This document shows positions 8,104 through 17,254 of a stretch of DNA of 64,000 bases, piece after piece; position 1 is the stretch's first letter; each line of letters opens with the position of its first letter. A program made the position numbers and the translations under genes. The notes beneath the pieces are model-generated. The model had not been told where the DNA came from. It was given only the letters and a program-made list of their open reading frames with translations, and did not search any database. Origin of the DNA: Demequina litoralis (lineage in GTDB: Bacteria; Actinomycetota; Actinomycetes; Actinomycetales; Demequinaceae); contig NZ_JAUHPW010000002.1 in NCBI RefSeq assembly GCF_030418455.1, positions 124,001 through 188,000 of the forward strand, given 5' to 3'.

Positions 8104-9144
8104 CTAGGCGCCGGCGTCGCGGCGGGCGAGCGAGTCCCGCACCTCGCCGACCAGCTCCTCGAGGATGTCCTCGAGGAACACCATGCCCACCGTGCGGCCG
8201 TCGTCGACCACCGCCGCGACGTGCGCGCCGGAGCGCCGCATGAGCGCGAGCGCGAGCTCGACCTCGGCGCCGTGGACCACCGAGGGCAGGTCCCGCACGC
8301 GCCACGCCTGGATCGGCTCCTCGCGCTCACCCGGGCGGGCGTAGAGCGCATCCTTGATGTGGAGGTAGCCGACGAAGGACCCGTCGTCGGCGACGGGGAA
8401 GCGCGAGAACCCCGTCTCCGTCGCGATCCGCTCGAGGTCCTCGACGGTCGCGCCGAGCGCGAGCGCCCGGAGCTGCGCGACGGGCACCATGACCTCCTCG
8501 ACCGACCGCTCCGAGAACTCGATCGCGGTGGTGAGCAGGCCCGTCGGGTCGGAGATCGTCCCCTCGGCGGAGGACCTCTCGACGATCGAGTGCACCTCGT
8601 CGGCGGTGAACGCGCTCGCGACCTCGTCCTTGGGCTCGAAGCCGAGCAGCCTCACGGTGCCGTTCGCGATCCAGTTGAGGGCGACGATGATGGGGCGCAC
8701 CACGCGCGCGATCGCGACGAGCGGCGGGCCGAACACCAGCGCGGCACGGTCGGGGCTGGACACCGCGGCGTTCTTGGGCACCATCTCCCCCACCACCACG
8801 TGGAGGCCCACGATGACGAGCAGCGCGATCGCGACCGCGACGGCATGCGCGGCGTCCTCGCCGAGCCCGAGCGCATGGACCACCGGCTCGAGCGCGTGCG
8901 CGAGCGCGGGCTCCGCGACGACGCCGAGCGCGACCGAGCAGACCGTGATGCCGAGCTGCGCCGTCGCGAGCATGAGCGACACGTTCTCCATCGCCCACAG
9001 GACCGTGCGGGCCGCGCGCGAGCCCTCGGCGGCGCGCGGCTCGATCGAGCTGCGCCGCGCGGAGATGATCGCGAACTCCGCGCCCACGAAGAACGCGTTC
9101 GCGAGGAGCAGTCCCACGACCGCGAGCACCATCCCGACGCTCAC
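8104..9144 (-). CDS. CNNM/CBS-pair (hemolysin C-like) membrane protein, second copy
   Basis: A 346-residue protein with an N-terminal CNNM transmembrane domain (helices about 3-24, 58-80, 98-120 and a re-entrant region with VGEMVPKN) and a cytosolic CBS pair at about 195-330. It lacks the CorC_HlyC domain that the upstream paralogue has. Members are proposed Mg2+/Co2+ transporters or regulators. The CBS pair usually senses nucleotides. Its GTG start overlaps the upstream paralogue's TGA (GTGA). The pair probably works together. Confidence 0.88.
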   Translation of the reverse strand: MSVGMVLAVVGLLLANAFFVGAEFAIISARRSSIEPRAAEGSRAARTVLWAMENVSLMLATAQLGITVCSVALGVVAEPALAHALEPVVHALGLGEDAAHAVAVAIALLVIVGLHVVVGEMVPKNAAVSSPDRAALVFGPPLVAIARVVRPIIVALNWIANGTVRLLGFEPKDEVASAFTADEVHSIVERSSAEGTISDPTGLLTTAIEFSERSVEEVMVPVAQLRALALGATVEDLERIATETGFSRFPVADDGSFVGYLHIKDALYARPGEREEPIQAWRVRDLPSVVHGAEVELALALMRRSGAHVAAVVDDGRTVGMVFLEDILEELVGEVRDSLARRDAGA

Positions 9145-10439
9145 GCCTCGTCCTCCTCGGTCGCGACCGGGGTGAGCCGGACGCGGTCGATGCGGCGGCC
9201 CTCCATGCGCTCGACGCGCACGCGCACGCCGGGCGCCTCGACGATGTCGCCCGGCTCGGCGACGCGGCCGAGGCGCGCCATGGCGAACCCTCCGAGCGTC
9301 TCGTACGCCGGCGACTCGGGGATGACGAGCCGGGTGCGCTCGAGCACCTCGTCGGGGCGCAGCTCGCCCGGCACGATCCACGCGCCGCCGGGGGCGCGGT
9401 GGACGGCGGCGCGGCGCCGGTCGTGCTCGTCGGCGACGTCGCCCACCAGCTCCTCCACCACGTCCTCGAGCGTGACGAGGCCGGCCGTGCCGCCGTACTC
9501 GTCGACCACGATCGCGCACTGGTAGCCGAGCCCGCGGAGCTCCACGAGGAGCGGGCCCATCTGCATGGTCTCGGGGATGCGCGGCGCGTCCGCCATGAGG
9601 GCGCGCACCGGCACCTCGGCGCGACGATGCGCGGGCACCGCGATCGCGGCGCGCAGGTGGACGAGCCCGAGCACGTCGTCGGTGCCGTCGCCGACGACCG
9701 GGAAGCGGGAGTGGCCGGTGGCGCGGGACGCCGCGATGACGTCCGCGGCCGTGGCATCGCGACCCAGCGTGTGGACGCGCGTGCGGTCGGTCATCACGTC
9801 GATCGCGGCGAGGTCGTCGAGCTCGATCGAGTTCTTCAGCAGCAGCGCCGTCGCCGGGGCGAGCGTGCCGGCCTCGGCGCTGCGGCTCACCAGGGCCGCG
9901 AGCTCCTGGCGCGAGCGCCCGCCCGCGAGCTCCTCCTTGGGCTCGATCCCCATGAGGCGGAGGATGCCGTTCGCGGCGCCGTTGAGCGACGCGATGACGG
10001 GCCTCAGCGCCGCCGTGAAGGCCATGTTGAGCGGGGCCGCGACGCGCGCGGTGCGGGCCGGCTCCGCGAGCGCGAGGTTCTTGGGGATGAGCTCGCCCAC
10101 GATCATCGAGAACGCGTTGACGAGCACGAGCGAGAGCGTGCCGGCGAGGCCCGCGACCGCCGCGCGCGACAGCGTGCCCGTGCCGAGCGGGACGGACAGC
10201 AGCTCGACGAGCGCGGGCTGCGCGGTGTAGCCGAGCAGGATCGTCGTGAGCGTGATGCCCACCTGCGCCCCGGACAGCTGCGTCGACAGGCGGCGCAGGG
10301 CGCCCTTGACCCGGCGACCGCGCGCATCGTCCTCGACGTGGGAGGGGTCGAGCGCGACGAGGGAGAACTCGGCGGCGACGAAGACCGCGGTGCCGAGCGT
10401 GAGGAGCACCCCGACGCCCACGAGGAGCCATGCGGTCAT
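9141..10439 (-). CDS. CNNM/CBS/CorC_HlyC-domain membrane protein, first copy
   Basis: A 432-residue protein: CNNM transmembrane domain (about 1-200, with VGELIPKN), CBS pair (about 215-335, with IVVDEYGGTAGLVTLEDVVEE), and a CorC_HlyC domain (about 350-425, GGAWIVPGELRPDEV). This is the full-length architecture of proteins linked to divalent metal homeostasis. It leads a two-gene unit with the overlapping shorter paralogue. The divergent ABC exporter starts 111 bases away, so that gap must hold promoters in both directions. Confidence 0.9.
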   Translation of the reverse strand: MTAWLLVGVGVLLTLGTAVFVAAEFSLVALDPSHVEDDARGRRVKGALRRLSTQLSGAQVGITLTTILLGYTAQPALVELLSVPLGTGTLSRAAVAGLAGTLSLVLVNAFSMIVGELIPKNLALAEPARTARVAAPLNMAFTAALRPVIASLNGAANGILRLMGIEPKEELAGGRSRQELAALVSRSAEAGTLAPATALLLKNSIELDDLAAIDVMTDRTRVHTLGRDATAADVIAASRATGHSRFPVVGDGTDDVLGLVHLRAAIAVPAHRRAEVPVRALMADAPRIPETMQMGPLLVELRGLGYQCAIVVDEYGGTAGLVTLEDVVEELVGDVADEHDRRRAAVHRAPGGAWIVPGELRPDEVLERTRLVIPESPAYETLGGFAMARLGRVAEPGDIVEAPGVRVRVERMEGRRIDRVRLTPVATEEDEA

Positions 10440-10513
10440 GGGCGGGTGGAACTGTCAGGGTCCATGGTGTCGACAGGATACAGGCGGAACGTGCACCGGC
10501 ACAGGCGCGAACC

Positions 10514-10532
10514 GTTATAGTTCATCTATAAC
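10514..10532. promoter_or_regulatory. Inverted-repeat operator of the ABC exporter
   Basis: A perfect 7-bp inverted repeat GTTATAG-TTCAT-CTATAAC ending 18 bases before the ATG. It contains -10-like TATA sequences, so a bound repressor would block the promoter. GntR/YtrA-type regulators often control such exporters, but none is encoded next door. Confidence 0.6.
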
Positions 10533-10550
10533 AACTCATGAGGAGCGCGC

Positions 10551-11437
<887 letters not shown>

Positions 11438-11441
<4 letters not shown>

Positions 11442-12235
11442 CCGCCGCCATCCGCGCCGAGGTGCGCAAGATCCTCACGACCCGCCTGTGGTGGGCGCTC
11501 ATGCTCGCGATGGTGGCGTCCGTCGCCCTGCTGGCGGGCGCGCTCGCGCTCGCCGTCGCGCTGGGCGGGCAGTCCGCGGGCGACGAGCTCTCGATCCCGC
11601 CCGACCAGCTCGCGCTCACCGTCTACTCGGCGGGCGTCACGCTCGGCTACGTGTTCCCGGTCGCGTTCGGCGCGATCGTCGTGACGCAGGAGTTCCGCCA
11701 CCGGACCATCCAGACCGCGGTGCTCGCGGAGCCGCGGCGCACCCGCGTCGCGATCGCCAAGCTGATCGCGACGGTGCCGTTCGCCCTCGCCTACGGCGTC
11801 GCGAGCTCGGCCGCCGCGCTCGCGGCCGGCGCCCCCGCGCTGGCCCTCGCGGGCGACGGCGCGATGCTCGACGACCCGGCGACCTGGCGCACGCTCGGCC
11901 TCGGAACGGTTGCGATGGCGGCGTGGATGCTCGTCGGCGTCGGCTTCGGCACGCTCGTGACCAACCAGGTCGCCGTGGTCGTCGGCCTCATCGTGTGGAC
12001 GCAGATCGTCGAACCCCTCGTGCGCATCGGGCTGGGGTACTGGGAAACCGCGGCTCCGGTCGCCCGCTTCCTGCCCGGCGCGGCCGGCGAGGCGGTCGCG
12101 GGCGCGAGCTTCTACTCCGCCTCGGGGCTGTCGGACCTGCTGCCGGTCTGGGCGGGCCTCGCGGTCCTGCTCGCGTACGGCCTGGTCGCGGCCGCGATCG
12201 GATGGCGCACGTCCTTCCGTCGCGACCTCACGTAA
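11438..12235 (+). CDS. ABC-2-type transporter permease
   Basis: A 265-residue membrane protein with about six hydrophobic segments (for example WALMLAMVASVALLAGALAL, YVFPVAFGAIVVTQEF). The motif QEFRHRTIQTAVLAEPRR in the first cytoplasmic loop is characteristic of ABC-2 permeases paired with this ATPase type. ATG 11438 overlaps the ATPase stop, so the two products are made together and form the exporter in the plasma membrane. It ends the operon; kgd begins 113 bases on. Confidence 0.88.
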
Positions 12236-12348
12236 CGATTTCTCCAAAAGGCAGGCACGTTGTTCCAGGGCGGCTCGTTGTAGGACGATGATAGGAAGCA
12301 CAGATCACCATCGACGCTGATGCGCCAAGAAAGCGAGCGGCCACAACC

Positions 12349-15300
12349 GTGTCCCCAGACACCTCCGCGCCCGACACCGACCGCGTCTCCGTCGCCCGTG
12401 CAGCAGGTGCCCCGTCCGTTGCGTCGCTCATCCTGGGCGGCGAGCACGGGGCCGATGCGACGCCGGGCGACTCCTCGACGCGCCAGGAGACCCCTGGTAC
12501 CGGGCAGTCCTCGATCCCCCAGCCCCCGACCCAGCCGATGCCGACGGTGAGCGCCGCGGCCGTGCCGCCTCCGCCCCCGCCGCCGCCGCCCGCGCAGCGC
12601 GCCGATGCCCCGGCTCCGACGACCCGGCCCGCGGCCGATACCCCGTCGCCCGCAGCAGCGGAGCCCGCCGCATCGGTCCCGGCCGTCCCGGCCGCCCCGG
12701 CCGCCGCATCGTCCGACGAGGCGGACCCCACCGCTACCCAGCCGATCGCGACCGCCCAGGCCCCCACCGCCGCCTACCTGCAGCGCCCGGAGTTCACACC
12801 GGTCGCCACCAAGGACGTGCAGCAGGGCGTCGAGCGCCTCCGCGGCCCCGCCGCGCGCGTCGTGCAGAATATGGAGGCGAGCCTCGCGGTGCCGACCGCG
12901 ACCTCGGTCCGCACCGTGCCGGCGAAGCTGCTCATGGACAACCGCGTCGTGGTCAACAACCACCTCGCGCGCACCCGCGGCGGCAAGGTGTCGTTCACGC
13001 ACCTCATCGGCTTCGCGATCGTCGAGTCGCTCGCGGAGTTCCCCGCGATGAACGCCGCCTACACCGAGGAGGACGGCAAGCCGGCCGTCCGGACGCCCGC
13101 CTCGGTCAACCTGGGACTCGCGATCGACCTCGCGCGCCCGGACGGCTCGCGCCAGCTGCTCGTCCCGTCCATCAAGGGCGCGGACCGCATGGACTTCGCC
13201 GAGTTCTGGTCCGCCTACGAGGACGTGGTCCGCCGCGCCCGCAACGGCGCGCTCCAGGCCGCCGACTTCCAGGGCACGACCCTCACGCTCACCAACCCGG
13301 GCACCCTCGGCACGGTCCACTCGGTGCCGCGCCTCATGGACGGCCAGGGCGCGATCATCGGCGTGGGCTCGATGGACTACCCCGCCGAGTTCCTCGGCGC
13401 CGCGGAGGAGACGGTCGCCCGTCTCGGCGTGTCCAAGGTCATGACGGTCACCTCGACCTACGACCACCGCGTCATCCAGGGCGCGCAGTCGGGCGAGTTC
13501 CTCGGCATCGTGCACCGCAAGCTGCTGGGCCTCGACGGCTTCTACGACCGCGTCTTCTCCTCGATGCGGGTCCCGTACGAGCCCGTCCGCTGGATCCAGG
13601 ACACCACGACGGACCCCGCGATCGAGGCCGCGAAGCCGGCGCGCATCGCGGAGCTCATCCACGCGTACCGCTCGCGCGGCCACCTCATGGCCGACGTCGA
13701 CCCGCTGAGCTCGCGCCCGCGCAAGCACCCCGACCTCGACGTCCAGACCCACGGCCTCACGCTGTGGGACCTCGACCGCACGTACGAGACCGGCGGCTTC
13801 GCCGGCCAGGGCTCGTGGAAGATGCGGACGGTGCTGAGCCGCCTGCGCGACGCCTACTGCCGCACCATCGGCCTCGAGTACATGCACATCGCGGACCGCG
13901 AGCAACGCTCGTTCTTCCAGGACCGCCTCGAGCACGGCTACACCAAGCCCACCCGCGAGGAGCACCTGCGCATCCTCCATCGCCTCAACGCGGCGGAGGC
14001 CTTCGAGGCGTTCCTCCAGACCAAGTTCGTCGGCCAGAAGCGCTTCTCGCTCGAGGGAGGCGAGTCGCTCATCCCGCTGCTCGACTCCGTCATGAGCGCG
14101 GCGGCGGAGTCCGGCGTGCACGAGGTCTGCATCGGCATGGCCCACCGCGGCCGCCTCAACGTGCTCGCGAACCTCGCGGGCAAGAGCTACGGCCAGATCT
14201 TCTCCGAGTTCGAGGGCACCGCGGTGCCCGGCTCGGTGCAGGGCTCGGGCGACGTCAAGTACCACCTCGGCACGGAGGGCACCTTCACCGCCGAGTCGGG
14301 CGCCACCACGCGCGTCTACCTCGCGGCGAACCCGTCGCACCTCGAGGCGGTCGACCCCGTCCTCGAGGGCATCGTGCGCGCCAAGCTGGACGCGCTCGGC
14401 GCGGACCCGGCGACCGACGGCTACCCCGTGCTCCCGGTGCTCGTCCACGGCGACGCAGCCTTCGCGGGCCAGGGCGTGGTGCTCGAGACGCTCAACATGG
14501 CGCTGCTCAAGGGCTACCGCACCGGCGGCACCGTGCACGTCATCATCAACAACCAGGTCGGATTCACCACCGGTCCGGAGAGCTCGCGGTCGACCCGGTA
14601 CTGCACCGACATCGCCAAGGGCTTCCAGATCCCGATCTTCCACGTCAACGGCGACGACCCGGAGGCGTGCGTGCGAGCCGCGCGGCTCGCGTTCGAGTAC
14701 CGCGAGCGGTTCGGGCGCGACGTCATCGTCGACATGGTCTGCTACCGCCGTCGCGGCCACAACGAGGGCGACGACCCGTCGATGACGCAGCCGCGCATGT
14801 ACGACCTCATCGAGGGCAAGCGCTCGGTGCGCCACCTCTACACCGAGGCGCTCATCCGCCGCGGGGACATCACCACCGAGGAGGCCGAGTCGGTCTCGAA
14901 GGACTACCTCGCCCAGCTCGAGCGCGTCTTCATCGAGACCCGCGAGGGCTACAAGCCCGCCTCGGACGCCGAGTCGATCTCGGGCCTCGAGCTGCCGTCC
15001 TCGCAGTCCTCGGACGCGGGCGTCATGGTCGGCTGGAAGACGTCCGTGTCGGCGAGCCAGATCGAGCGGATCGGACGCGCCCACGTGCGCCCGCCCGAGG
15101 GCTTCTCGGTGCATCCCAAGCTCGAGAAGCTGCTCGAGCGCCGCGAGACGATGAGCCGCGAGGGCGGCATCGACTGGGGCTACGGCGAGATCCTCGCCTT
15201 CGGCACGCTGCTGCAGGAGGGCGTCCCCGTCCGCGTCTCGGGCCAGGACTCGCGCCGCGGCACGTTCGTCCAGCGCCACGCGGTCTACCACGACCGCAAC

Positions 15301-16185
15301 ACCGGCTCGGAGTGGACGCCGCTGCTGTACCTGTCCTCGGACCAGGGCCGCCTGCACATCTTCGACTCCCCGCTGTCGGAGTACGGCGTGCTGGGCTTCG
15401 AGTACGGCTACTCGGTCGAGCGCCCCGACGCGCTCGTGCTGTGGGAGGCGCAGTTCGGCGACTTCGTCAACGGCGCGCAGACCATCATCGACGAGTTCAT
15501 CTCGTCCGCCGAGCAGAAGTGGGGCCAGTCCTCGTCCGTCGTGCTGCTGCTGCCGCACGGCTTCGAGGGCCAGGGCCCCGACCACTCCTCGGCGCGCGTC
15601 GAGCGCTTCCTGCAGATGTGCGGCGAGGAGAACATGATCGCCGCCATGCCGTCGACCCCGGCCAGCTACTTCCACCTGCTGCGCCGCCAGGCGTACAACC
15701 GCCCGCGCAAGCCGCTCGTGGTCTTCACGCCGAAGTCGATGCTCCGCCTGCGCGCGGCGCAGTCGTCGGTCGAGGACTTCACCACCGGCACGTTCCGGGA
15801 GGTCATCGGGGACGATGCGGTGGATCCGGCGTCCGTCGACCGCGTCCTGTTGTGCGCGGGCAAGGTCTACTACGACCTCGTCGCGGAGCGGGACCGCACC
15901 GGGGACACCACGACCGCTATCGTGCGACTTGAGCAGCTGTACCCGCTCGCGCACGACGCCATCCGCGAGGCCCTCGCCCCGTTCGACGGCGCCGAGCTCA
16001 TGTGGGTCCAGGAGGAGCCTCTCAACCAGGGAGCGTGGTCGCGCATGTCGCTGAGCCTGCCGCAGGTCGTCGGTACCACCGTCGGGGTCGTGTCCCGTCC
16101 GGCGTCCGCGTCGCCCGCCTCGGGTCTCGCGTCGCGCCACGCGGCCGAGCAGTCGGAGCTGGTGACCCGGGCCTTCACCCGATGA
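12349..16185 (+). CDS. kgd: Multifunctional 2-oxoglutarate decarboxylase/dehydrogenase E1-E2 (Kgd)
   Basis: A 1278-residue TCA-cycle enzyme of the actinobacterial fused type. An Ala/Pro-rich linker (about 50-145, including a run of nine prolines) precedes an E2-like succinyltransferase domain (about 150-400, catalytic TYDHRVIQGA near 373). The ThDP-dependent E1 domain follows (AHRGRLNVL near 597, ANPSHLEAV near 660, GHNEGDDPSMTQP near 802) to the end. The first 45 residues lack the FGxNEWLVxExY-type N-terminal segment usual in E1o proteins, and no Trp occurs before residue 200. The start is GTG 12349. The next gene overlaps by ATGA. Confidence 0.95.
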   Translation: MSPDTSAPDTDRVSVARAAGAPSVASLILGGEHGADATPGDSSTRQETPGTGQSSIPQPPTQPMPTVSAAAVPPPPPPPPPAQRADAPAPTTRPAADTPSPAAAEPAASVPAVPAAPAAASSDEADPTATQPIATAQAPTAAYLQRPEFTPVATKDVQQGVERLRGPAARVVQNMEASLAVPTATSVRTVPAKLLMDNRVVVNNHLARTRGGKVSFTHLIGFAIVESLAEFPAMNAAYTEEDGKPAVRTPASVNLGLAIDLARPDGSRQLLVPSIKGADRMDFAEFWSAYEDVVRRARNGALQAADFQGTTLTLTNPGTLGTVHSVPRLMDGQGAIIGVGSMDYPAEFLGAAEETVARLGVSKVMTVTSTYDHRVIQGAQSGEFLGIVHRKLLGLDGFYDRVFSSMRVPYEPVRWIQDTTTDPAIEAAKPARIAELIHAYRSRGHLMADVDPLSSRPRKHPDLDVQTHGLTLWDLDRTYETGGFAGQGSWKMRTVLSRLRDAYCRTIGLEYMHIADREQRSFFQDRLEHGYTKPTREEHLRILHRLNAAEAFEAFLQTKFVGQKRFSLEGGESLIPLLDSVMSAAAESGVHEVCIGMAHRGRLNVLANLAGKSYGQIFSEFEGTAVPGSVQGSGDVKYHLGTEGTFTAESGATTRVYLAANPSHLEAVDPVLEGIVRAKLDALGADPATDGYPVLPVLVHGDAAFAGQGVVLETLNMALLKGYRTGGTVHVIINNQVGFTTGPESSRSTRYCTDIAKGFQIPIFHVNGDDPEACVRAARLAFEYRERFGRDVIVDMVCYRRRGHNEGDDPSMTQPRMYDLIEGKRSVRHLYTEALIRRGDITTEEAESVSKDYLAQLERVFIETREGYKPASDAESISGLELPSSQSSDAGVMVGWKTSVSASQIERIGRAHVRPPEGFSVHPKLEKLLERRETMSREGGIDWGYGEILAFGTLLQEGVPVRVSGQDSRRGTFVQRHAVYHDRNTGSEWTPLLYLSSDQGRLHIFDSPLSEYGVLGFEYGYSVERPDALVLWEAQFGDFVNGAQTIIDEFISSAEQKWGQSSSVVLLLPHGFEGQGPDHSSARVERFLQMCGEENMIAAMPSTPASYFHLLRRQAYNRPRKPLVVFTPKSMLRLRAAQSSVEDFTTGTFREVIGDDAVDPASVDRVLLCAGKVYYDLVAERDRTGDTTTAIVRLEQLYPLAHDAIREALAPFDGAELMWVQEEPLNQGAWSRMSLSLPQVVGTTVGVVSRPASASPASGLASRHAAEQSELVTRAFTR

Positions 16186-16778
16186 GGAACGTCTTCCTCG
16201 TCGGCGACGAGCTCGTGGCCGGCCACGGCGACCCCAAGGCGCTGGGGTGGGCGGGGCGCGTCGCGGCGCGCACCCTCCCCCTCGCGCCCGACCTCGCCTT
16301 CCACACGCTCGCCGTGCCGCACGAGACCACCGGCGAACTCACCAGCCGATGGGACGAGGAGGCGCTGCGGCGCACCCTGCGCACCGAGCCCGAGGCGAAC
16401 CACGTGCTGTTCGCGATCGGCCGCCACGACGTCCACCGCGGGGTCTCCCCCACGATGACACGGCTGAACATCGCCAACTTCCTCGACCGCGCGCACGCGC
16501 TCGGCTTCGAGACGCTCATCGCGGGTCCTCCTCCGGGCGCGGAAGCGGACAACCCGCGGATCGCGGAGCTCGCGGCGGTGTGCGAGGACGCGGCCTCACG
16601 CCGCGGCGTCGGCTACATCGACATGTACGGCCCGCTCGCGCGCCACGAGCAGTGGGCCGCGGACATGGCCACGGGCCACGACTCGCTTCCTCTGCAGGCC
16701 GGTTACGGCCTCATGGCGTGGCTGGTGCTGCACTCGCGCTGGCACTCGTGGCTCGGGATCGAGCCGCCAGGCAACTGA
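16182..16778 (+). CDS. SGNH-fold (GDSL-like) protein, probably non-catalytic
   Basis: A 198-residue protein whose start MRNVFLVGDELVAGHG matches block I of SGNH hydrolases, but the nucleophile Ser of GDSL is Glu10 (GDEL). The later blocks read FAIGRHDV (in place of GxND) and GHDSLPLQAGYGLMA (in place of DxxHP). All three catalytic positions therefore look altered. The fold is probably kept for binding rather than hydrolysis. ATG 16182 overlaps the kgd stop, so the protein is made with Kgd, although its role is unknown. Actinobacterial homologues next to kgd are familiar to me from memory. Confidence 0.75.
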   Translation: MRNVFLVGDELVAGHGDPKALGWAGRVAARTLPLAPDLAFHTLAVPHETTGELTSRWDEEALRRTLRTEPEANHVLFAIGRHDVHRGVSPTMTRLNIANFLDRAHALGFETLIAGPPPGAEADNPRIAELAAVCEDAASRRGVGYIDMYGPLARHEQWAADMATGHDSLPLQAGYGLMAWLVLHSRWHSWLGIEPPGN

Positions 16779-16790
16779 GGACGCCCCACC

Positions 16791-16833
16791 CCGATTCCCA
16801 ATGACACATGTGACGCATGTGACAGGGGGTCGG
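16791..16833. repeat. Convergent-gene inverted-repeat element, copy 1
   Basis: CCGATTCCC pairs with GGGGGTCGG (two G-U pairs), enclosing AATGACACATGTGAC and an inner CACATG/CATGTG stem. It lies 12 bases past the SGNH gene stop and shares CCAATGACAC(A/T)TGTGAC with the element at 24455-24560; the copy at 58776-58857 keeps CCAATGACAC. Confidence 0.7.
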
Positions 16834-17204
16834 CACCTCGCAGTTCGCGCCTCGCGCCTCGCTCCGCGCACCTGGCGGGGCGAAGGTGTCGGGACGTCGG
16901 CGTGTCAGGGCGCAGGCGCGCACTTCGTGTCCGCGTATTTCACCTCAGGCGTGAACACGCCCGCAGCGGGCCGTCACCGCGGGCAGCAGGACCGTCCCAC
17001 CGGCGGAGCTGTTCAAGCGATTCCTGAAATACGCGAACACGACATGCACGCGAGCGCGCCTCGCCGGGATACGGCGAAGAGCCCGAGCGCGCCTCACGGG
17101 GATGCGGCGACGGGCCGAGCGCTCCGCACCGGGCGGCGCGCGCCCGGCGGGCGGGAAGCGCGCGCCACGCGGGCGGGAAGCGCGCGCCACGCGGGCGGGG
17201 ACGC
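16834..17204. other. Gene-free stretch between convergent genes
   Basis: No convincing gene. It holds an imperfect inverted repeat: CGTGTCCGCGTATTTCA at 16926-16942 against TGAAATACGCGAACACG at 17025-17041 (one mismatch). It continues with TGAACA on the inner sides. Degenerate tandem repeats then run up to the pilT terminator. Open frames here lack ribosome sites and read as low-complexity Arg/Ala. Confidence 0.6.
17051..17192. repeat. Degenerate tandem repeats
   Basis: Two 33-base-period units beginning CGAGCGCGCCTC at 17051 and 17084 (24 of 27 bases match), then two exact 22-base units containing GCGGGAAGCGCGCGCCAC starting at 17151 and 17173. They look like local duplications in non-coding DNA. 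Confidence 0.65.
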
Positions 17205-17242
17205 ACGAGGGGCCGACACCCACCCGGGTGCCGGCCCCTCGT
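17205..17242 (-). terminator. Terminator after the pilT-like gene
   Basis: A long stem (17 bp with one mismatch): ACGAGGGGCCGACACCC at 17205-17221 against GGGTGCCGGCCCCTCGT at 17226-17242. It starts 12 bases after the stop of the minus-strand gene. Confidence 0.85.
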
Positions 17243-17254
17243 ACGTGACGGCTG

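Noticed and set aside
12112..16140. A 1342-codon open frame opposite kgd
   Set aside because: Mirror frame of a strongly conserved gene; composition is typical of a shadow frame.
17051..17192. CRISPR array
   Set aside because: The repeats are directly adjacent tandem copies without unique spacers, and no cas genes are near.
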